Below, piece after piece: positions 34,693 through 43,219 of a stretch of 55,553 nt of DNA. The notes beneath the pieces were generated by a model. It was not told where the DNA came from and did not search any database. It saw only the letters and a program-made list of their open reading frames with translations. Made by a program: the position numbers and the translations under genes. This DNA is from Bifidobacterium pullorum DSM 20433 (GTDB taxonomy: Bacteria > Actinomycetota > Actinomycetes > Actinomycetales > Bifidobacteriaceae): positions 1 to 55,553 of the forward strand of contig NZ_JDUI01000006.1 in assembly GCF_000771405.1 (NCBI RefSeq). Reading direction: 5' to 3'. Within the stretch, counting starts at the first letter, position 1. Each line of letters starts with the position of its first letter.

Positions 34693-36081
34693 TTAGTCCT
34701 TGCGCTCGTCATAGTGCGCGTAGCGGCTTTCCATCGAGGTGAAGTCGCTGTCTTCCATGTCGCTCATGATCAGATCCTGCGAGTAGGCGACGGCCGAATC
34801 GACATCCTGACCCTTCTGCAGCACGTTCTCGAACGCGATCTGCGGACTGGTCTCCAGGGTGGAGGGCGTCGGGCCCGGCCAGATCAGACGATCGAGGCGC
34901 GGGGCGATGGCGGCCATCATCGGGTTGTCGAGGATTTCCGGATCGTCCTGCAGGGACTTCTTGCCCGGGAACGAATTCAGCACGTCGGAGGCGATGCGCA
35001 TGTAGTCGTCGTTGGCCAGGATGAAGCGGATGAAATCCTGGGCGACGGCCTTCTGCTCATCGCTCTGGTGGACGTTGATGCCCGGCGTGGACTCGCCGTT
35101 GTACCGGTCGTACGCGAACGGGGTTTCCTCGCTGAACGCCGGCGTGGGGAAGACGCCGTAGTTCACGTCCGGATAGTTGGTGGCCAACGTGCCGACGTAG
35201 GAACCCCAGTCGTAGATCATCGCGGTCTGGTTGTTGCCGAAGCTCAGTTCGCGGTCGTCGCCGAAGTTGACCGCGCCAACGTGGTACTCGTCGTACAGGG
35301 ACTGCAGGAACTCGAGGTTCTCCTTGGTGGTCTCGCAATCGTAGTTGGCGGTGTGGCCGTCCTCCTGGAACATCAGCACGCCCTTTTGGTAGTTCAGCCC
35401 CTGCCAGGCCGCCTTGTAGCTGCCGTTGATGTTGAAACCGGCCTGCACCATCGTGTCCCCGTCGAACTTGGTGAGCTTCTGCGCCACCTCGATCAGCTCG
35501 TCCCATGTGGTCGGAATGTCGGCTTCCGTCAGTCCGGCCTCGGCCCACAGGTCCTTGTTGTAGAAGATGGCGCCGGTGTTGATGACCGAGTCGATGTACT
35601 TGACCTCGCCGTTCTCGTCGACATGGGTGTCGACGAATGTGTAGTCGGCCTCAAGGTCCTCGAGCGGGATGTCGTAGGACTCCATATGCGGGCGGATCAG
35701 CGCGTCATAGGAGTTGTGGACGTTGAACAGCACCGGGGCGTTCTTGTTGCCCTTGAGCGAGAGCGGCAGCTTGGTCCAGTAGTCGTCCCATGCCACCACG
35801 TTGACGTCGATGCGGACGTTGGGATGGATCTTCTCGTATTGCTGGATCATCTGGTAGATCGGGTCTGTGGCGGCCTGTCCCCACGTCCAGTACTCCACGG
35901 TGATCGGCTGGCCGTCGTTGACCAAATGGTTGGGGTCGTAGGTAATGGCGTCGCCCATCACCTCGAGACCCTTGTCCGCTTGGGTATCGACCACAGGAGC
36001 GTCTTCGGCGGCACCGCAGCCAGCAAAACCGATGATGCCACCGGTTGCAATGAGCGCCGCCACCATGCGTTTGATATTCAT
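34693..36081 (-). CDS. extracellular sugar-binding lipoprotein of ABC importer
   Basis: The 462-residue protein has a lipoprotein signal peptide (MNIKRMVAALIATGGIIGFA then GCGAAED; lipobox Cys at 22). The mature domain is a family 1 solute-binding protein: VEYWTWGQAATDPIYQMIQQ, then TTWDELIEVAQKLTKFDGDT. It captures an oligosaccharide for the two permeases downstream. The association with GH31 and GH13 glucosidases suggests an alpha-glucoside ligand such as panose or an isomalto-oligosaccharide; this is inference. It is the first gene of its operon, preceded by a 501-bp gap that carries two palindromic sites. Confidence 0.93.
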   Translation of the reverse strand: MNIKRMVAALIATGGIIGFAGCGAAEDAPVVDTQADKGLEVMGDAITYDPNHLVNDGQPITVEYWTWGQAATDPIYQMIQQYEKIHPNVRIDVNVVAWDDYWTKLPLSLKGNKNAPVLFNVHNSYDALIRPHMESYDIPLEDLEADYTFVDTHVDENGEVKYIDSVINTGAIFYNKDLWAEAGLTEADIPTTWDELIEVAQKLTKFDGDTMVQAGFNINGSYKAAWQGLNYQKGVLMFQEDGHTANYDCETTKENLEFLQSLYDEYHVGAVNFGDDRELSFGNNQTAMIYDWGSYVGTLATNYPDVNYGVFPTPAFSEETPFAYDRYNGESTPGINVHQSDEQKAVAQDFIRFILANDDYMRIASDVLNSFPGKKSLQDDPEILDNPMMAAIAPRLDRLIWPGPTPSTLETSPQIAFENVLQKGQDVDSAVAYSQDLIMSDMEDSDFTSMESRYAHYDERKD

Positions 36082-36163
36082 GGACGCTTACTCCTTCGTA
36101 AGACTTTCATTATGGACAACACCAGTATATGCCACCGGTTGAGCCATTGAAATCACTTGATTT

Positions 36164-36200
36164 GTTCAAATTATTGAACTATGTTCTGCAACCCGTTGCA
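36164..36200 (-). promoter_or_regulatory. palindromic operator sites upstream of the first importer operon
   Basis: GTTCAA-ATTA-TTGAAC (36164-36179) and TGCAAC-CC-GTTGCA (36187-36200) are perfect inverted repeats 83-119 bp before the binding-protein start. The second resembles the TGCAAxCG LacI half-site. The remaining gene-free DNA 36201-36582 is Pro-codon-like C-rich sequence and the lacI upstream region, with a 7-bp inverted repeat ATGCAGT / ACTGCAT at 36488-36514. No gene is supported. Confidence 0.65.
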
Positions 36201-36582
36201 ATACTTGGGAACATCCTCGACGCAAAACCGGTTCGACTCTTCTCTTTCGGCGTGTCGCGCCCAGGCACGCAGCCTTCAGGCCAAGGCTCACGGATCGGGT
36301 TATGTCAAAATACGCTGCACCCACGCCCTCGGTCTCCGGCGTTCCACCGCGCCGACCCCGGCCTTACCCAACAGACCCCATCCCAGGCGACACCCAAGCC
36401 CCGCAACCGCCGCCGTCGACAAACCCCTTCCGCACCGCCGCCCGGACACCCCGCCATACCCCAACTCCCGTACGATAGAATTGCAACATGCAGTCACCCA
36501 ACCATGCACTGCATAAACCAAGTCCGCAATACCGCGCCATACTGCCCCACAGCGGCATTGCCACCGATTGCAAAGAGGACGT

Positions 36583-37587
36583 ATGAAAGCAAGCGTCAAC
36601 GACGTAGCCGAACGGGCCGGCGTCTCCGTCTCCACGGTCTCCCGCGCGTTCACCCGCCCCGAACTGGTTTCCGAACGCACCCGGAAGAAGGTGCTGCAGG
36701 TGGCTGAGGAGCTGAACTTCTCCGTCTCCCGCTCCGCCGCCGCGCTCAAACGCGGACAGACCTTCCGCATCGCACTGTTGTCGGGCGGCCACATTGACTG
36801 GTTCTCCGCGCACATCCTGGAGGGACTGAACTCGGTGCTGCACGAGACCGGCTACGACTTCTCGATCTACGCCATCACCCACGACGAGGAGCGCGCGCGC
36901 TTCTTCGAACAGCTCCCGGTACGCCGCAACGCCGACGCGATCATCGTCTCCTCCTTCAATCTGAACCGGGACGAAACCGAACGACTACGCGCCATGGGCA
37001 TCCCCGTGGTCGGCATCAACGTTGTCTCGACCGACGGGTTCGACGCTTCGATCGGCATCGATGACACCAGCGCCATCCAGATGCTCGTCCGCCATCTGGT
37101 GTCACTCGGGCACCGCCGCATCGCCTATCTCTACGAGGAAGCCATATCCCCGCTCCGATTCAGCTCATACCGACGCGTAACGGGATTCACCGATCTGTGC
37201 GACGAACTCGAGGGGGTCTCGGGCACCGCCATCAAAGTCGGCAACGGCGATGATTGCATCAACGCAGCCGTCACCGCCCTGTTCGGCAGTTCCGAACCGC
37301 CCACCGCCATCTGCGTCCACCAGGATTCCTGGGCGATACCGCTATTCCTTCGCCTGCCCCAATATGGCATCCGCATCCCTGAGGATCTGTCCGTCACCGG
37401 ATTCGACGACAGTGACTTCGCCGACGAGGTCGGTCTGACCACCATCCGCCAGCGTCCCCGGGATATGGCGGCGACGGCGGCGCGCATGGCGCTCGACCTC
37501 ATCGACGGCAAAACGCTCGAGACCCCGCACATCACCGCGCCCGTGCAGCTGATGCTGCGTCACTCCACCGCCGCCCCGCGCGTCTGA
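36583..37587 (+). CDS. LacI-family transcriptional repressor (island regulator 1)
   Basis: The 334-residue protein has an N-terminal HTH and hinge (VNDVAERAGVSVSTVSRAFT, then RPELVSERTRKKVLQVAEEL) and a periplasmic-binding-protein-like sensor domain (about 60-330). The ATG at 36583 has AGAGGA nearby; a TTG at 36568 would add five residues. It is divergent from the first importer operon and next to the GH13 glucosidase, so it probably represses these alpha-glucoside genes. Its recognition segment STVSRAFTRPELVSE is identical to that of the LacI protein at 51791-52816, implying shared operators. AraQ or MalR-type regulators of bifidobacteria are possible equivalents. Confidence 0.92.
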   Translation: MKASVNDVAERAGVSVSTVSRAFTRPELVSERTRKKVLQVAEELNFSVSRSAAALKRGQTFRIALLSGGHIDWFSAHILEGLNSVLHETGYDFSIYAITHDEERARFFEQLPVRRNADAIIVSSFNLNRDETERLRAMGIPVVGINVVSTDGFDASIGIDDTSAIQMLVRHLVSLGHRRIAYLYEEAISPLRFSSYRRVTGFTDLCDELEGVSGTAIKVGNGDDCINAAVTALFGSSEPPTAICVHQDSWAIPLFLRLPQYGIRIPEDLSVTGFDDSDFADEVGLTTIRQRPRDMAATAARMALDLIDGKTLETPHITAPVQLMLRHSTAAPRV

Positions 37588-37642
37588 GCGGGACGGCTCC
37601 CGACACGCGCGGCTGAGCAGGACGGATCCCGACACGCCGAGG
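37585..37642 (+). repeat. imperfect 29-bp direct repeat spanning the lacI stop codon
   Basis: Units start at 37585 (the TGA stop) and 37614 and share TGAGCxGGACGGxTCCCGACACGC. The second unit runs into the left arm of the adjacent palindrome, whose outer end CGACACGC is the same octamer. Confidence 0.75.
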
Positions 37643-37741
37643 GGTGCGGCAAACCACCCCCTGAAGTTTGCCGGATTCCTTGGAAAATCAAGGAATCCGG
37701 CAAACTTCGGCACTAGGTTTGCCACACCCCTCGGCGTGTCG
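37630..37741. repeat. 112-bp nested palindrome between lacI and the GH13 gene
   Basis: Outer arms of 26 bp (37630-37655 and 37716-37741, one mismatch, ends CGACACGCCGAGGGGTG) enclose inner perfect 20-bp arms (37663-37682 and 37689-37708, GAAGTTTGCCGGATTCCTTG). The loop is GAAAAT. The pair also shares TTTGCC in both inner and outer parts. It lies between convergent genes and can terminate both, but the nested design exceeds a normal terminator. Confidence 0.95.
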
Positions 37742-37782
37742 CACCCCATGCGCCCGAGCCGCATAGACCCGGACCGGAAGAA

Positions 37783-39555
37783 TCAGACCATCATCCACAC
37801 GGTGGTGTCGGCGGGCAGCCGGACGCCATCCAGCGGGCCCGAAGCAAAGACAATCTCACCGGCCGGAAGCTCGACCGAATCCGGGCCGAAGTTGGTGATG
37901 CTGGCGAAGCGGTCGCCGCCCTCGTCCGTGCTGACGCGCGAATACGCCACCACCTGGCCGGCCTTGTCGCCGAACTCGGAATCCCCGATCCACCGGATCG
38001 ACGTATCGCCGGTCGGGGTGAGCATCCGCTGGCGGAACGCGATGGCCCTGCGGTACAGGTTGAGCATCGAATCCGGATCGGAGTCCTCCACATCGGCGGC
38101 GAAATCCTTGTACCACAATGGTTGCGGCAGGTGCGGATCGGCGGCGGGCTCGCCGTCGGGTCGCATGGACGGGGAGAAGCCGAACGAGGCACCGGTGCCG
38201 AACTTCGCATCCCACGGCGCCGGGGTCGGCGCGTCGGCGGCGGACCACGGCAACGGCACACGGCAGCCGTCACGACCCTTGGCGGTGCGGCCGTGGTCGG
38301 TGCGGAACGGGGTCGGGTCCTCCAGACGGTCCCACGGGATGTCCGCCACCTCGAACAGGCCCAGCTCCTCGCCCTGGTACACGTACACGGAACCGGGCAG
38401 ACCGAGTTCCATCATGATCGCGGCGCGAGCGCGGCGGGTGCCGAGCTCACGGTCCTCGATGAAGTTCGAACCGCTGCGCAGCAGCCAGGCGTCGGCCAGC
38501 TGGTGGTACCACTGCGTCTTCACCTGCGGCAGGCCGTACCGGCTGGCGTGGCGGACCACGTCATGGTTGCTCATCACCCAGGTGGTGGTGGAGCCGGATT
38601 CCTCGGCTGATTCCAGACCCTCGCGGATGGCGGTGCGGAAATCCTCGGCGAACCAGTCGGCCTTGGCGAATTCGAAGTTGAACACCTGCCCCAGCTCCTC
38701 CTCGGAGGCGTACAGGTGCTGGTGTTCGGGCACCACCCAGGCCTCGCCGACGGCGAAGCGCGGCGGATCGTACTCGTTGAACACCTCGCGCCATTCGCGG
38801 TAGATGTCGTGCACCTCGGGGCGGTCCCACAGCGGATTCGTGCCGTCATGGCACAGTCCCTCCAGCGGGTTGCCCTTCAACGCCAGTTCGGTCAGCGGCG
38901 CGCTGTCGAGGTCCTTGGCCAGGCCGTGCGCCACGTCGATGCGGAACCCGTCCGCGCCATGGTCCGACCAGAAACGCAGGGTCTTCTTGAACTCCTCGTG
39001 GACCTCCGGGTTCTTCCAGTTGAGGTCGGGCTGTTCCTTGGCGAACATGTGCAGGTACCACTGGCCGTCCGGCACCCGTTCCCATGCGCCGCCGCCGAAG
39101 ATCGACTGCCAGTCGTTCGGGGGCAGCTCGCCGTGTTCGCCCAGACCGTCGCGGAAGATGTACCGGTCGCGCGCGGGGGAGCCCGGTTCTGCCGCCAGCG
39201 CCTCCTCAAACCAGACGTGCCGGTCGGAGGTGTGGTTCGGCACGATGTCCACGATCACCTTCATGCCGGCCTCGTGCGCGGCTGCGGCCATGGCGTCGAA
39301 GTCGTCCATGGAGCCCAGGCGCGGGTCCACGTCGCGGTAGTCGATGACGTCGTAGCCGCCGTCCGCCAGCTCGGACGGGTAGAACGGCGACAACCAGATC
39401 GCGTCGACGCCCAGCTCCTTGAGATAGGGGATGCGGTCGGTCACGCCGGCGATGTCGCCCAGACCGTCACCGTTCACATCCTTGAAGCTGCGCGGGTAGA
39501 CCTGGTAGACCACCGCCTGTTTCCACCAGTCGGCATGGGTGTTGTTGAGGGTCAT
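37783..39555 (-). CDS. GH13 alpha-glucosidase / oligo-1,6-glucosidase
   Basis: The 590-residue cytoplasmic enzyme has a complete GH13 barrel. Region I is DIVPNHTSDRHVWF. Region II is GFRIDVAHGLAKDL, with the nucleophile aspartate near 205. Region III is FAVGEAWVVPEHQHL, with the acid/base glutamate near 268, and region IV is VMSNHDVVRHASRYG near 330. The opening WWKQAVVYQVYPRSFKDVNG is typical of oligo-1,6-/alpha-glucosidases of bifidobacteria (Agl type). It releases glucose from short alpha-glucosides. AAGGAG precedes the ATG at 39555. Its upstream region has a LacI-type operator at 39650. It converges on lacI and follows malQ on the same strand. Confidence 0.94.
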   Translation of the reverse strand: MTLNNTHADWWKQAVVYQVYPRSFKDVNGDGLGDIAGVTDRIPYLKELGVDAIWLSPFYPSELADGGYDVIDYRDVDPRLGSMDDFDAMAAAAHEAGMKVIVDIVPNHTSDRHVWFEEALAAEPGSPARDRYIFRDGLGEHGELPPNDWQSIFGGGAWERVPDGQWYLHMFAKEQPDLNWKNPEVHEEFKKTLRFWSDHGADGFRIDVAHGLAKDLDSAPLTELALKGNPLEGLCHDGTNPLWDRPEVHDIYREWREVFNEYDPPRFAVGEAWVVPEHQHLYASEEELGQVFNFEFAKADWFAEDFRTAIREGLESAEESGSTTTWVMSNHDVVRHASRYGLPQVKTQWYHQLADAWLLRSGSNFIEDRELGTRRARAAIMMELGLPGSVYVYQGEELGLFEVADIPWDRLEDPTPFRTDHGRTAKGRDGCRVPLPWSAADAPTPAPWDAKFGTGASFGFSPSMRPDGEPAADPHLPQPLWYKDFAADVEDSDPDSMLNLYRRAIAFRQRMLTPTGDTSIRWIGDSEFGDKAGQVVAYSRVSTDEGGDRFASITNFGPDSVELPAGEIVFASGPLDGVRLPADTTVWMMV

Positions 39556-39649
39556 ATGCAACTCCTTTCGGCCGCGTATGATGTACAGCGCTGTCAGCAT
39601 TCTGGCGATGCGGATATGCATCGCGGATTGAGTTCAGTGTATCAAATTA

Positions 39650-39663
39650 TGCAAACGTTATCA
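39650..39663 (-). promoter_or_regulatory. LacI-type operator upstream of GH13 glucosidase
   Basis: TGCAAACGTTATCA, 95-108 bp before the start codon, shares the TGCAAACG half-site with the sites at 32825 and 49163. A separate 7-bp inverted repeat, GCGATGC / GCATCGC (39605-39624), lies between it and the gene. Confidence 0.75.
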
Positions 39664-39695
39664 TCAGCGTTGCGGCAAAGGCGACCGAACCCGGG

Positions 39696-39772
39696 TTCGC
39701 ACTACTTCGGGGTTTCAATGGTGGAGGGTTGATTTTCCGCCATTTGAAATTTCAACCCCGAAGTAGTGCGAA
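39696..39772. repeat. long palindrome, GTTCGCACTAC family, copy 3
   Basis: Perfect 19-bp arms, TTCGCACTACTTCGGGGTT (39696-39714) and its complement (39754-39772), flank a 39-nt loop containing TTTTCCGCCATTT. It begins 9 bp past the malQ stop on the minus strand, so it may also terminate malQ. Confidence 0.93.
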
Positions 39773-39780
39773 GCCCCGCC

Positions 39781-42036
39781 TCAACGGTTCAGCGCCGCGG
39801 CCAGCGACTGCACGCGCGGCAGGTCGAAGACTTCGTCGGTGTGCACCACACGCCCGGTTTCATCGGCCAAGGGCACGCGCCAGTTCGGATATTCCCAGCT
39901 GGTGCCCGGCTGGTTCTGGGTACGATGCTCGCCGACGCCGTCCACCAGCGCGGCCTGCACCAGCACGCTCGGCGCGTCCAGCAGCATGACATGCATGGCC
40001 TCCACCACGCGCTGGATCAGCGCCTCGCGGTCGGCCGTCTCGGCGTCGCCGGCGTCCGGCGCACAGGCGGCCTTGAGGCCGTCGGCCACCTCCTGCGGCA
40101 GATATCCGCGGGAGACCAGCAATGCCAGCATCTGGTCGATCTCGGCCTGCACCTCGGCGCGGAACTGCTCGGCCGGCTCGTTGAGCAGGTCGAGCTGCTC
40201 GCGCAGGTCGACGTGCTCGAGCTTGAGATACCCGGCCGTCGGCGGCAGGTCATGCGTGGTCACGGAAGCGAGCGCGTACTTGCGGTAATCCTCCGGCGGG
40301 GCGTACGGGTCGCCGGCGTTCGGCGAGTTGTCCACGCGGGAGAACCATTCCACGGCGGTACCCAGCACGCCGTGTTCGGCCAGGATCTTCGAGACGTATT
40401 CGGGCACGGTGCCCAGGTCCTCGCCGATGACGACGCCGTTCGCGCGGGTGGCTTCGATCGCCAGGATGGAAAGCATGACCTCGTGGTTGTAGGTCACGTA
40501 GGCGCCGTCGCGCGCGGTGCGGCCGCGCGGGATCCACCACAGGCGGAACAGGCCGAGCACGTGGTCGATGCGCAGCGCGCCGGCATGCGCGAACATATTG
40601 TGGACCATCTCGCGGTACACCTGGTAGCCGGTGCGTTCCAGATACTGCGGGCTGAACGGGGGCTGTCCCCAGTCCTGGCCGAGCTGGTTGTAGAAGTCCG
40701 GCGGGGCGCCGACGGTCACGCCATCGGCGAAGCGTTCGGGGCTCCACCACACGTCGGCGCCGAGCGAGTGCACGCCCACCGCCATGTCCTGCATCAGGCC
40801 GAGCGCCATGCCCGCGTCCTTGGCGGCCTGCTGGGCGGCGGCCACCTGTTCGTCGGCGATCCACTGCAGCCAGCGTTGGAACTCGAACATGTCGCGATGC
40901 TCACGCACGAGCCGCGCCACCTGCGGCGAGGTCTTGTCCGTGCGATAGAACCACGAGCGTTCCTCCCACGGGGCGCCCCACACCTCGAACGCCAGGCACC
41001 AGGTGGCGAAGGCGTCCAGGTCCGGCCCGGCCTCGCGTTTGAATGCGGCGAAGGCGGCTTCGCGCTCCTCGGAGCGCGGCGCGGCGGTGAAGATCGTCCA
41101 CAACGCCTGACGCTTGGCGTCCCACGAGGCGTTGATGTCCATCGGCTCGGCGCTGTCGTTGGCGGCGGCCACCGAGGCGTGCAACGCTTCGACCCGCGCG
41201 CGGGCCTCATCGTCGAGCGCCGCGTATTCGGGGATGTCCTGCGGCCGGATGTAGGTCACGTTGAGGAACCGGCGCGATTCGGGCAGGTACGGCGAGGGCT
41301 GCAGCGGCGGCACCGGCGCACCGGCGTGGATCGGGTTGATGAGCATGAAATCGGCGTGCGACTTCTCGCCGGCGTCGCCGGCCAGCCGCTTCAAGTCGCC
41401 GTAGTCGCCGATGCCCCACGATTCCGCGGATCGTACCGAGTACATCTGCACCATCCAGCCCCAACGCTGGCGCTGCCGCACCGCCTCGGGCAGTTCGATG
41501 CGCGGAGGTGCGACGATGACCGTGGCACGGCGCTGCACTCCGCCGACCTGTACGTTGAGCGTGTGGTATCCGATCGGCAGGTCGTCCGGCAGCGTGAGTT
41601 CCAGCTGTTCGCCGAAGTCGGCGTCCTTGTGCACGCGCAGGTTCGCGTGCAGGTCGCCGGCGTACGCGCTGCCGTCCTCCAGCGCCAGCGTCAGCGCGAC
41701 CAGCGCGTCCGCCGAGCAGCGCAACGGCACGACGTTCGGCTTGCCGACGATGGCCAGCACGGTCGGCGGCACCAGCTGCTCGCGCTGCCGGCACTCGGTC
41801 TCCAGCAGCGATTTGCTGATGGCCGCGGGGTTCGAGGCTTCCACGCCCAGCGACGCCAGCACTGCGACGAGCACTTCGTCTCGGATTTCGACATAGGCGC
41901 CCAGCTGGTCGATATACGATGTGGACACGCCGCAGGCCTTGGCCAGCCGGATCAGCGGACGCTTGAGGCGCGCCGGGCTCTCCTCCCGCCGCCGGGTATC
42001 CGTCGTCGGATTCTGAGCTTCGTTGCTATCAGTCAT
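39781..42036 (-). CDS. malQ: 4-alpha-glucanotransferase (amylomaltase)
   Basis: The 751-residue GH77 enzyme has an N-terminal extension (about 1-170) typical of the long bacterial MalQ form. The catalytic barrel shows SPYLPESRRFLNVTYIRP, the nucleophile aspartate in GALRIDHVLGLFRLWWIP, the acid/base glutamate in VVIGEDLGTVPEYV and SVTTHDLPPTAGYLK. It transfers glucan segments between maltodextrins and releases glucose. I start at the ATG at 42036; the earlier in-frame ATG at 42111 extends into a LacI operator and lacks support. It is controlled together with other alpha-glucan genes, with operators at 42097 and 42278. Confidence 0.96.
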   Translation of the reverse strand: MTDSNEAQNPTTDTRRREESPARLKRPLIRLAKACGVSTSYIDQLGAYVEIRDEVLVAVLASLGVEASNPAAISKSLLETECRQREQLVPPTVLAIVGKPNVVPLRCSADALVALTLALEDGSAYAGDLHANLRVHKDADFGEQLELTLPDDLPIGYHTLNVQVGGVQRRATVIVAPPRIELPEAVRQRQRWGWMVQMYSVRSAESWGIGDYGDLKRLAGDAGEKSHADFMLINPIHAGAPVPPLQPSPYLPESRRFLNVTYIRPQDIPEYAALDDEARARVEALHASVAAANDSAEPMDINASWDAKRQALWTIFTAAPRSEEREAAFAAFKREAGPDLDAFATWCLAFEVWGAPWEERSWFYRTDKTSPQVARLVREHRDMFEFQRWLQWIADEQVAAAQQAAKDAGMALGLMQDMAVGVHSLGADVWWSPERFADGVTVGAPPDFYNQLGQDWGQPPFSPQYLERTGYQVYREMVHNMFAHAGALRIDHVLGLFRLWWIPRGRTARDGAYVTYNHEVMLSILAIEATRANGVVIGEDLGTVPEYVSKILAEHGVLGTAVEWFSRVDNSPNAGDPYAPPEDYRKYALASVTTHDLPPTAGYLKLEHVDLREQLDLLNEPAEQFRAEVQAEIDQMLALLVSRGYLPQEVADGLKAACAPDAGDAETADREALIQRVVEAMHVMLLDAPSVLVQAALVDGVGEHRTQNQPGTSWEYPNWRVPLADETGRVVHTDEVFDLPRVQSLAAALNR

Positions 42037-42096
42037 CGGTTCCCACCTTTTCTGCAATGATGCGGTGATGCGGTGCCAGCAAGGACGACCCTGTGA

Positions 42097-42110
42097 TGCT
42101 AGCGCTTGCA
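42097..42110 (-). promoter_or_regulatory. LacI-type operator upstream of malQ
   Basis: TGCTAGCGCTTGCA, about 61 bp before the malQ ATG, has half-sites TGCTAGCG and TGCAAGCG around the central CG. Confidence 0.75.
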
Positions 42111-42277
42111 AGATAATCTATCCGCTTAGATTTTAAAGCGCGGCATCGACGAAACGCCCGAGACGACCGCCGTCAACCCTATGTTTTTCATATTTTTGGA
42201 ACGCCACACCCACCCGATACGCCATATGACCGCAGTCGTGACGCCCACGGGGGCACACGCCACAGCCTATCGCAGGA

Positions 42278-42291
42278 TGCTAACGCTTGCA
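42278..42291 (-). promoter_or_regulatory. second LacI-type operator in the malQ / traX-like intergenic region
   Basis: TGCTAACGCTTGCA differs from the site at 42097 by one base and lies 181 bp further upstream. The pair could permit DNA looping. Region 42037-42321 otherwise holds no gene. Confidence 0.72.
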
Positions 42292-42321
42292 AGCATGTGT
42301 CGGGATATGCTCATCGGGCGG

Positions 42322-43086
42322 CTACGCCATGCCGATCAGCCCGAACACCACCAGCTGCAGCGGATACAGCGCATAGAACAGCCACTTCACCCACGGAGCG
42401 GGATATCCCTCATTCCGCGAGCGCCAGTGCAGCAGCATCACGCCCAGCACCGGAAGGATGAACATGCAGGCGCCGAACGCGCCGGCGGTGAGCATCATCG
42501 TGTTCTCGCGCCTATCCAGCGTGTAGAAGATCACGGCGAACACCAGGGTCATCAACCCCTCGCCGACCAGCCCGAGCCGCAGCCCCACGTTGAACAGGAA
42601 CACCCACAGCAGCGCCGCGAACAGCACCGCGATCCTGATCGCCCACGCCGCCGCGTCACGGCGTCCCCGGAACGCGCGGAGCGTCATCAGCGCGATCAGC
42701 GCGATGCACAACCCCCATACCGGGTTCTGCGATGCCATGTCGAAGAGGCGCCCCGATGTCGCCATGTCGTACGGCACTTCGCAGATCACCGCCAACGCCG
42801 CCAACCGGGCCAGATACCATCCGGCGGCGTGCGTGCGCCGGAATCCGTTGACCAGCATCCACGCGTACAGTGGCACCGCGCACCAGGAGAACGCGTCGGC
42901 CGCCACCACGCCGGTCAACGCCCCGACGTCCGCCGAGGCCAGGTCCCCGATCCCGGGCAGCAGCACCGCCGTGGAAGCCGAGCCGAGCATGACCAGCAGC
43001 AGCGCGATGATCTTCATCGCGAAGGTGGTGATGCCCTTGGCATTGTCCAGCGAGGCGTCATGCCCCGCCACCACGTTGTCCGCCAT
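42322..43086 (-). CDS. TraX-family integral membrane protein
   Basis: The 254-residue protein has about eight hydrophobic segments and ends with KWLFYALYPLQLVVFGLIGM, a hallmark of the TraX family (named from F-pilin N-acetylation). It begins with a conserved ITTFAMKIIALLLVMLGSAS segment. In chromosomal settings its function is unknown; acyltransferase-like activity at the membrane is possible. AAAGGAG precedes the ATG. It lies between malQ and the pullulanase gene on the same strand, without being an obvious part of sugar metabolism. The 133 bp before it are repetitive GCCGCC-rich sequence. Confidence 0.8.
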   Translation of the reverse strand: MADNVVAGHDASLDNAKGITTFAMKIIALLLVMLGSASTAVLLPGIGDLASADVGALTGVVAADAFSWCAVPLYAWMLVNGFRRTHAAGWYLARLAALAVICEVPYDMATSGRLFDMASQNPVWGLCIALIALMTLRAFRGRRDAAAWAIRIAVLFAALLWVFLFNVGLRLGLVGEGLMTLVFAVIFYTLDRRENTMMLTAGAFGACMFILPVLGVMLLHWRSRNEGYPAPWVKWLFYALYPLQLVVFGLIGMA

Positions 43087-43219
43087 GATTCGTCTCCTTT
43101 CGCCTCTTGGCGCGTTCAGCCGCGCCTTGTCCGCTTGATTGTCCGCACGGTTCCGTGTGGTTGTCCGCCCGGCCGTCAGGCCGCCGCAGGACCGCCGTCA
43201 CATGGCCGCCGCGCCGCCG

